Shown here: in pieces, positions 23,957-28,977 of the stretch
Layout of the letters: each line of letters opens with the position of its first letter
Position numbering within the stretch: position 1 is the stretch's first letter
Assembly (NCBI GenBank): GCA_044358925.1
Contig: JBIKNC010000026.1
Location: 1 to 28,977 of the forward strand
Reading direction: 5' to 3'
Length of the DNA stretch: 28,977 nt
From: Rohdeia sp044358925
Lineage (GTDB): Bacteria > Planctomycetota > UBA1135 > GCA-002686595
The notes under the pieces: generated by a model
What the model saw: only the letters and a program-made list of their open reading frames with translations
Told to the model about the DNA's origin: nothing
Databases searched by the model: none
Translations under genes and position numbers: made by a program

Positions 23957-25968
23957 TGCAGCCTCCACTCGATGGGTGTGCCGTCGACCACGACGTCCGT
24001 CAACGAACCGTGGTCGACCGAGTGGCCGCCCATCACGCCGAGCCGATACGCGCCGATCGGCACCGACACGAAACGCGCGCCGCCGAGGGCGTCGACGCGC
24101 GTGCGAGCGACTTCGCGAGGCTCGCTCGCGGCGAACAGAACGAGTTCCCGACCGGCGAACGTCGTCGCCGTTCGGACGTCGAGGTCAGTGAGCTTCGGTG
24201 CCGAGACCTCCAACGTGTGTGTCGCGCCCGGCTCGAGCTGCACGTCTCCGCCGTCGACGCGCACCGTTCGGTTTCCGTCGATGACGTACTCGAACCACAC
24301 GCGCCACGTCCCCGGCGCGAGCCCACTCACCGTCGTTCTGCCGTCAGGCCCGAGGCCCGTGCCGTGGTGGCCGTCGAGCACGAGATACGGCGAGCGTGGC
24401 TCCCTTTCGCCACGTGTGTCGAGGTACGGTCCGACGTACTCCAGGTTCGCGCTGATGCTCGACGTCAGTACCGACGGATCGAGATCGACAACAGCCAGGT
24501 CGAGCGTGCTCCAGCGCGGATAGACGAGTTCGAGCGCGCGCACGTCCGTGGCGATCTCCTCGTACACGAGTCCGTGCGTCCAGTGCAGCGCGCCGATGCG
24601 CAGCGCACTCGCTTCCGGCGCGACCGCGTCCAGGGCGATCCAGTGTTCGCCGAAGGGCGACGTGAGCACGTCGTGCTCGACGGCTCGCCACATGCCGTCG
24701 ACACGTTCGTCGACGAACAACTGCGGCACTGCGCCGAGCCGTTCGCCGTGCACGTTGACGAGTTTCAGGACCAGGCGATCGCCGGGTGTCGGCTGCGGTG
24801 GGCGCAGCGTCACGAGCGATCCCGGATCTTCGAGTGTGAACTCCCTCCACACGAGCAGCCGCGACTCGTTGTCGCACACGCCGAACACGTACCGACCGCG
24901 CTCGAGATCGCCGTACACGACCCTCCATGCGCTGTCGGCTTGGCGTGCGACCCTGAAGTCCGGGTAGCTCGCCATCGAGGACCCCTGTGCTGCGGAGTAG
25001 CGGGTGGCGCGCACTCTCGCGGCGAACACCGCCGCGTCGAACTCTTCGCCATCTGCGAGCCGCGTCGCGACGAAGTGGCGCCCACCGCCGCCTCCGCGTG
25101 CGGACCACGGATCGTCGAGCTGCAGCGTCACCCACGCTCGTCGACGCAACTCCACGCGCACAGGCCCGTTCGCAAGCGCAGGATCACCCGGATCGATCGT
25201 GATCGGCTCGCTCGCGTACTCGCCGAGCGGTCCGAACTCGCGCATGGAAGGTCCGTCAGCCAAGAACTGCAGTGTCTCGGTGTCCGGACCCAACTCGAGC
25301 GACGACTGCAGGCGCTGCGAACTCACGAATTCGATCAAGCCGCCTTGGTACCTGCGCACGAACACCTGGTCGAACACCAAGCCGTCCTCGCCCACGAACT
25401 CGAAGTCGATGCGGTGGAGCTTCTGTCCGACGACTGCAAGGTGTTGGCTCCGCCGCGCGCTCTGTCCTCGCGACCTTCTGAACGAATAGCCGCTCAGCGA
25501 GTACTCGAGCGCGTACGGATCGTGCTCCGTGAGCCCCTCGAACAGGAACGCACCATTCGCATCCGTCGTCGTCTCGAACACGTCACCGCGCTCCGCGCGC
25601 CACGCCGCTTCCGCGGCCGCCAGCGCTTCGTCCAGCGACGGTCGCCAGTCGTTCCGCATGCGCTCGAGGCGCGCGGCCAACGTGTCGCACGGCAAGTCGC
25701 CTCCTCCGCCGTCGAACAGCGGTCCTCCTGACGCCTCGCTGACCTGTGTGAAACCGGCTCGCCGGTGCCGCAGGCCGACCGTGACACCCGCGAGCGGCGC
25801 ACCGTCCTGGTCGAGGACGACGCCGCCGATCGCATCCTCGGCGATCGCGCTGCGCGCGTCGTCTTGCGGGTGGGGTCGCGAGGCCGCGTGAGGCGTTGCA
25901 TGCGCCACACCGGCGAGCGCGACACAGAAGCACAACACGAACCGGCAGAACATGAGCGAGTCGTTCAT
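23953..25968 (-). CDS. Large exported protein with carboxypeptidase-regulatory-like domain
   Basis: This 671-aa product has a hydrophobic N-terminal signal (SLMFCRFVLCFCVALAGVAHA). It carries a CarboxypepD_reg-like unit (IGGVVLDQDGAPLAGVTVGLRHR), where the V-D-x-x-G-x-P-L-x-G-V pattern is the family hallmark, and a second related beta unit (FETTTDANGAFLFEGLTEHDPYALEYSLSGY). Further beta segments fill the rest. The ATG at 25968 is chosen because the signal peptide follows it directly. A TACGTT box at 26013-26008 is a possible -10 element about 40 nt upstream. The next gene overlaps it by ATGA and has the same domain type, so the two proteins are probably functionally paired. Confidence 0.82.
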   Translation of the reverse strand: MNDSLMFCRFVLCFCVALAGVAHATPHAASRPHPQDDARSAIAEDAIGGVVLDQDGAPLAGVTVGLRHRRAGFTQVSEASGGPLFDGGGGDLPCDTLAARLERMRNDWRPSLDEALAAAEAAWRAERGDVFETTTDANGAFLFEGLTEHDPYALEYSLSGYSFRRSRGQSARRSQHLAVVGQKLHRIDFEFVGEDGLVFDQVFVRRYQGGLIEFVSSQRLQSSLELGPDTETLQFLADGPSMREFGPLGEYASEPITIDPGDPALANGPVRVELRRRAWVTLQLDDPWSARGGGGGRHFVATRLADGEEFDAAVFAARVRATRYSAAQGSSMASYPDFRVARQADSAWRVVYGDLERGRYVFGVCDNESRLLVWREFTLEDPGSLVTLRPPQPTPGDRLVLKLVNVHGERLGAVPQLFVDERVDGMWRAVEHDVLTSPFGEHWIALDAVAPEASALRIGALHWTHGLVYEEIATDVRALELVYPRWSTLDLAVVDLDPSVLTSSISANLEYVGPYLDTRGEREPRSPYLVLDGHHGTGLGPDGRTTVSGLAPGTWRVWFEYVIDGNRTVRVDGGDVQLEPGATHTLEVSAPKLTDLDVRTATTFAGRELVLFAASEPREVARTRVDALGGARFVSVPIGAYRLGVMGGHSVDHGSLTDVVVDGTPIEWRLQ

Positions 25969-26182
25969 GGCAAGGTCCGACGCGCAGTGCCGCGCGCCGA
26001 AGAGCGCAACGTACGTCAAGGTCCCGACGGGTGTTGGGCGAGACGTGGGCGCCGCGCGATTTCGCAACGGTCGACGAGCTGCGCGGCTCACTCCGACGTG
26101 GATGCAATCGGATAGACGCGCAGTGCTCACCAGTTTCGTGAGCAGGCTCCGCTCACAACGCTTCCGCAGCGAGCGGCCGTGA

Positions 26183-27037
26183 TCACAGATCGCGCCTTCG
26201 CAGCACGAGCGCCGCCGCCGCGATCAACACGAGTCCGCTCAGCGGCGACAGCACCAGGCCCTTGCGGAAGATCTCGGGCGGCGTGCCTTTGTCGGAGTAG
26301 CCGCGCGCGACGCCGGACATCTCGGACATGGCGCTGCCGTCGACGAAGGTGGGGGCGTGGCTCGCGAAGATCCACCAGCGCGCGGTGCCGGTCGAGGTCT
26401 TGAAGACGTCCCAGAGCAGGACGGTGGCGAGCGCGACGGCGAGTGCGATCACGGCGCCGCGCACGAGCGTCGCGACGAAGAGGCCGAAGGCGTGGATGGT
26501 CGCGAGGCCGATGGTCGTGACGAGGAGGGCGGCGAGGAGTTCGGCGCGCAGTTCTTCGGCGGTCGTGATCGTGAAGCCGTCTTCGACGAGGGCGCCGAGG
26601 TCGCCGACGATGGCGGCAGCGGCGAGCGCGCCGAGGCCCGACAGCAGGGCGACGAGCACGGCCATGAGCGGCCCGAGCAACGCGCGTCCGACCAACGCAC
26701 CCGCACGCGACGCGCTGCGTGTGATCGCGATGCGCAGCACGCCGCTCTCGCGGTCGCCCGCGACGGCGCGCGCGGCGTGCACGAGCAGGAGCGCCACGCC
26801 GAGCATCAGACCCGCGCGCCAACCGTCGACGAGCGGACCCCAGGCCGTGCCTTCGTCGAGACCGACCGATGCCAGGCCGCGCGCGTCGCGCTCGAGGCGT
26901 TCGAGTTTCTCGCCCGCGACGGCGGCGAAGACGCGCAGGGCGGGGACGAGGACGAGGAGGGCGGCGCTCACGCGGGCGCTGCGCGCGGAGGCGAGGCGCG
27001 CCCATTCGGCGCCGAGAACGCGAAGTGCGCCTCTCAT
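26183..27037 (-). CDS. ABC-2 type transporter permease
   Basis: This 284-aa hydrophobic protein has six predicted membrane segments: at about residues 23-41, 74-92, 119-145, 168-192, 196-214 and 264-280. A GDRESGVLRIAITRSASRAG segment lies between the second and third; a DRExG-like motif at this place is typical of ABC-2 (NosY/drug-exporter type) permeases. Its start overlaps the ATPase stop as ATGA (27037/27034), so the two form one exporter. The substrate is unknown; no binding protein or third component is adjacent. Confidence 0.86.
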   Translation of the reverse strand: MRGALRVLGAEWARLASARSARVSAALLVLVPALRVFAAVAGEKLERLERDARGLASVGLDEGTAWGPLVDGWRAGLMLGVALLLVHAARAVAGDRESGVLRIAITRSASRAGALVGRALLGPLMAVLVALLSGLGALAAAAIVGDLGALVEDGFTITTAEELRAELLAALLVTTIGLATIHAFGLFVATLVRGAVIALAVALATVLLWDVFKTSTGTARWWIFASHAPTFVDGSAMSEMSGVARGYSDKGTPPEIFRKGLVLSPLSGLVLIAAAALVLRRRDL

Positions 27038-28074
27038 CGCGGGCCTCCGCTTGCGATTTGCGACTTCGTAGGAGCGGCGCCGAGGTGCTGCGGCTCGCGT
27101 GTTTCGCCGCGCCGCGCCAGTTCGGCGTCGACGACGGCCTCGAACGCGGCTTGGAGATCGCGGCGCTGCGGCGCGAGCGACTCGAGTGCGATGCCGGCCT
27201 CGACGAGCAGTTTGGCGACGCGCGGCGCGTCGCCCGCCTTCGAGCGCACGAACAGGCCGCCGTTCGGGGCGCTCGTGACGTTGCCAATCCCCGACAACCC
27301 ATTCCCGGTCAACACGCTGCGCGCGCGCGCCTCGTCGTCGACGCGCACGTGCACCGTGCTGTCGTCGCCGAGCAGCGCCTCGAGCGGCCCCTGATGCAAC
27401 ACGCGGCCCTTGTGCAGCACGGCGAGGTGGGTGAGGAGCGTCTGCATCTCGAGCAGGCGGTGGCTCGACACGACGAGCGTGATGCCGCGCGCGACGAGTT
27501 CGCGGAGCAGCGCGAGGATGTCGCGCACGCCCATCGGATCGAGGCCGGAGAGCGGCTCGTCGAGCACGATCAACTCGGGCTCGCCCGCCAGCGCCGCCGC
27601 GAGCGAGAGGCGTTTCTTCTGGCCGAGTGAGAGGCCGCTCGCGCGGCGCGACGCGATGCTCGCGAGGCCGACGAGTTCGAGGGCGCGCGCTTCGTCGATG
27701 GCGCGCGGGGCGAAACCGGTGCCGGCGCCGCTCGCGCTCGCGCCGCTACCGTGCGGCCCGCGCAGCCGCCGCTGGTAGGCGAGGTTCTGCGCGACCGTGT
27801 GCCCGGGCAGGAGCGCGGGCGTGTCGAACACACAGGCGAGCCGGCCGCCGAGGCGCCACAACTCGTCGCTCGCGACGCCCAGAACCTCGGCCGTGCCGCT
27901 CGTGCGCCGGAACAAACCGAGCGCACACGACAGCACCGTCGTCTTGCCCGACCCGTTGGGCCCGAGCAGCCCGAACGCCTGGCCGCGCTCGACCGCGAGA
28001 TCGACGCCGTCCGCCGCCGCGAACGACCCGTAGCGTTTGACGAGGCCGCGGACGGCGAGGGCGGGCGAAGACAT
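27034..28074 (-). CDS. ABC transporter ATP-binding protein (ABC-2 exporter type)
   Basis: This 346-aa ATPase shows Walker A GPNGSGKTT (38-46), the signature LSLGQ (148-152), Walker B LIVLDEP (168-174) with Glu173, the D-loop SGLD (176-179) and the H-loop His205. The Q-loop position reads FDTPALLP with Asp in place of Gln, as in many ABC-2 subfamilies. A Gly/Ser-rich insert lies at about 105-120, in a surface loop. The C-terminal 120 residues form a regulatory extension ending in a polar tail. It energises export with the overlapping permease. A TACGCT box 6 nt before the ATG fits a leaderless promoter. Confidence 0.92.
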   Translation of the reverse strand: MSSPALAVRGLVKRYGSFAAADGVDLAVERGQAFGLLGPNGSGKTTVLSCALGLFRRTSGTAEVLGVASDELWRLGGRLACVFDTPALLPGHTVAQNLAYQRRLRGPHGSGASASGAGTGFAPRAIDEARALELVGLASIASRRASGLSLGQKKRLSLAAALAGEPELIVLDEPLSGLDPMGVRDILALLRELVARGITLVVSSHRLLEMQTLLTHLAVLHKGRVLHQGPLEALLGDDSTVHVRVDDEARARSVLTGNGLSGIGNVTSAPNGGLFVRSKAGDAPRVAKLLVEAGIALESLAPQRRDLQAAFEAVVDAELARRGETREPQHLGAAPTKSQIASGGPR

Positions 28075-28080
28075 CCGCGC

Positions 28081-28121
28081 AGCGTAGCCGCGGAGGCACG
28101 CGCGCCGACGGCGGTTACGCT
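28081..28121. promoter_or_regulatory. Divergent promoter boxes, one TACGCT on each strand
   Basis: On the minus strand TACGCT (28086-28081) lies 6 nt before the ABC ATPase start, suggesting leaderless transcription. On the plus strand TACGCT (28116-28121) lies about 60 nt before the Bax-inhibitor-1 gene. The two hexamers are identical and face apart across a 108-bp spacer. No -35 elements are obvious. Confidence 0.42.
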
Positions 28122-28182
28122 GCGCGCGACTCGCACGCCGGAATCGGCCGGCGCGCTCGCACCCTCCACAGGACGACTCTCG

Positions 28183-28893
28183 ATGAGCTACGCCCTCACC
28201 TCACCCCTCGCATCCGAAGCGACGCTCGACGAGCGCACCGCTTTCATCCGCCGCACCTACGCGCACCTCGGCGGCGCGATGCTCGCCTTCGTCGCGCTGT
28301 GCGCCTTCATCCAGTCGACGCCTGCGATCCGCGATCCGCTCGTGAACGCCATGCTCGGCAGTCGCGCGGGCTGGGCGATCACGCTCGGCCTGTTCATCGG
28401 GGTCAGTTGGTTCGCCGATCGTCTGGCGCGCTCCGATGCGAACCCCGGCGCGCAGTACGCCGGCCTCGGCGTGCACGTCGTCGCGCAAGCGCTGATCTTC
28501 ACGCCGCTGTTGGCGGTCGCCGCGACCTATGCCGACAAGACGATCATCCCGGCCGCCGGTCTGATCACGGCGCTCGTGTTCGCGGGCCTGACCGGCTTCG
28601 TCTTCGTCACGAAGAAGGACTTCTCGTTCCTGCGCGGCATCCTCGCGGTGTTCGGCATGGTGGCGCTGGGAGCGATCGTGTGCTCGATGGTGTTCAACTT
28701 CACGCTGCCGTCGATCTTGTTCTCGTCGCTGATGATTGCGTACGCGGGCGGCTCGGTGCTCTACACGACGTCGAACATCCTGCGCACCTACCACACGAAC
28801 AGCCACGTCGCGGCATCGCTCGCGCTGTTCGCAGCGGTCGCGCTGATGCTCTGGTACGTGATCCAGTTGCTGATGTCGTTGAGCCGTCGCTGA
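28183..28893 (+). CDS. Bax inhibitor-1/YccA family membrane protein
   Basis: This 236-aa polytopic protein has about seven transmembrane helices and the family's character. A cytoplasmic N-terminus ends in FIRRTYAHLGGAML (a typical first-helix lead-in), GLTGFVFVTKKDFSFLRG is a conserved mid-segment, and the last helices contain SSLMIAYAGGSVLYTTSNIL with the usual Asp/Tyr positions altered. Bacterial members act as pH-sensitive calcium leak channels or modulate membrane proteases. The ATG at 28183 follows AGGA (28170-28173) with a 9-nt gap. It is divergent from the ABC exporter genes. Confidence 0.9.
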   Translation: MSYALTSPLASEATLDERTAFIRRTYAHLGGAMLAFVALCAFIQSTPAIRDPLVNAMLGSRAGWAITLGLFIGVSWFADRLARSDANPGAQYAGLGVHVVAQALIFTPLLAVAATYADKTIIPAAGLITALVFAGLTGFVFVTKKDFSFLRGILAVFGMVALGAIVCSMVFNFTLPSILFSSLMIAYAGGSVLYTTSNILRTYHTNSHVAASLALFAAVALMLWYVIQLLMSLSRR

Positions 28894-28919
28894 GCGGCAC
28901 CGTGTTCGGTTGACGCGTA

Positions 28920-28934
28920 CGGTGTCAGACACCG
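28920..28934. repeat. Near-perfect palindrome CGGTGTC-A-GACACCG
   Basis: A 7-bp perfect inverted repeat around a single A lies 27 nt after the Bax-inhibitor-1 stop. It may be an operator, a hairpin for the upstream transcript, or one copy of a dispersed extragenic palindrome; GGTGTCAGACACC-like units occur repeatedly between genes in several bacteria (from memory). Confidence 0.4.
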
Positions 28935-28977
28935 GATCCGCCACGCAGGGGTCGAAGTGCGGAACGGGAGCGCCGTG

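Overview
The window is very GC-rich bacterial chromosomal DNA. Several features point to a member of the Planctomycetota. An ECF-type sigma factor lies directly upstream of a Ser/Thr kinase. There are many lipoproteins and secreted proteins, calcium-loop (FG-GAP/VCBS) proteins, a secreted protein with a DCNANGIADDCE-type motif, and carboxypeptidase-regulatory-domain surface proteins. No phage, transposase, CRISPR, rRNA or tRNA was recognised. The phylum is inferred from family content, not from a marker gene. || Layout: 1-802 is the end of a pentapeptide-repeat protein, followed by about 960 bp without a convincing gene. 1761-4628 is a sigma factor/kinase pair; the kinase is fused to a degenerate formylglycine-generating-enzyme-like sensor domain. 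4722-5959 holds two tandem paralogues of unknown function, both 162 aa and about 60% identical. 6027-6572 (minus) is a peroxiredoxin-like redox protein whose first redox position is an in-frame TGA followed by a strong hairpin: a candidate selenoprotein that ordinary gene calling would truncate. 6682-8857 is a 4-TM membrane protein coupled to a carotenoid-desaturase-like FAD enzyme. 9081-10944 holds a coiled-coil lipoprotein and a small membrane-anchored protein. 11007-12473 (minus) is an SDR protein with a DUF2867-like tail. || 12578-16961 (minus) is a three-gene operon joined by two ATGA overlaps: a PDZ lipoprotein and two VCBS/FG-GAP proteins. 17232-18319 holds two small related lipoproteins separated by a hairpin cluster. 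18671-20545 is a large secreted protein. 20624-21733 (minus) is an ankyrin protein. 21761-25968 (minus) is a pair of large exported proteins with carboxypeptidase-regulatory-like domains, joined by an ATGA overlap. 26183-28074 (minus) is an ABC-2 permease/ATPase pair, also joined by ATGA. 28183-28893 is a Bax-inhibitor-1 family membrane protein. || The main finding is the candidate selenoprotein at 6027-6572: a U-x-x-C active site in an AhpC/TSA-like (SelL/PRXL2-related) protein with a plausible bacterial SECIS element. If real, the genome must encode SelA, SelB, SelC and SelD elsewhere. Much of the remaining content is envelope or secretome of unknown function. Several transcription-unit starts have no Shine-Dalgarno sequence, and two have a TAnnnT box 6-7 nt before the start codon, which suggests leaderless transcripts.
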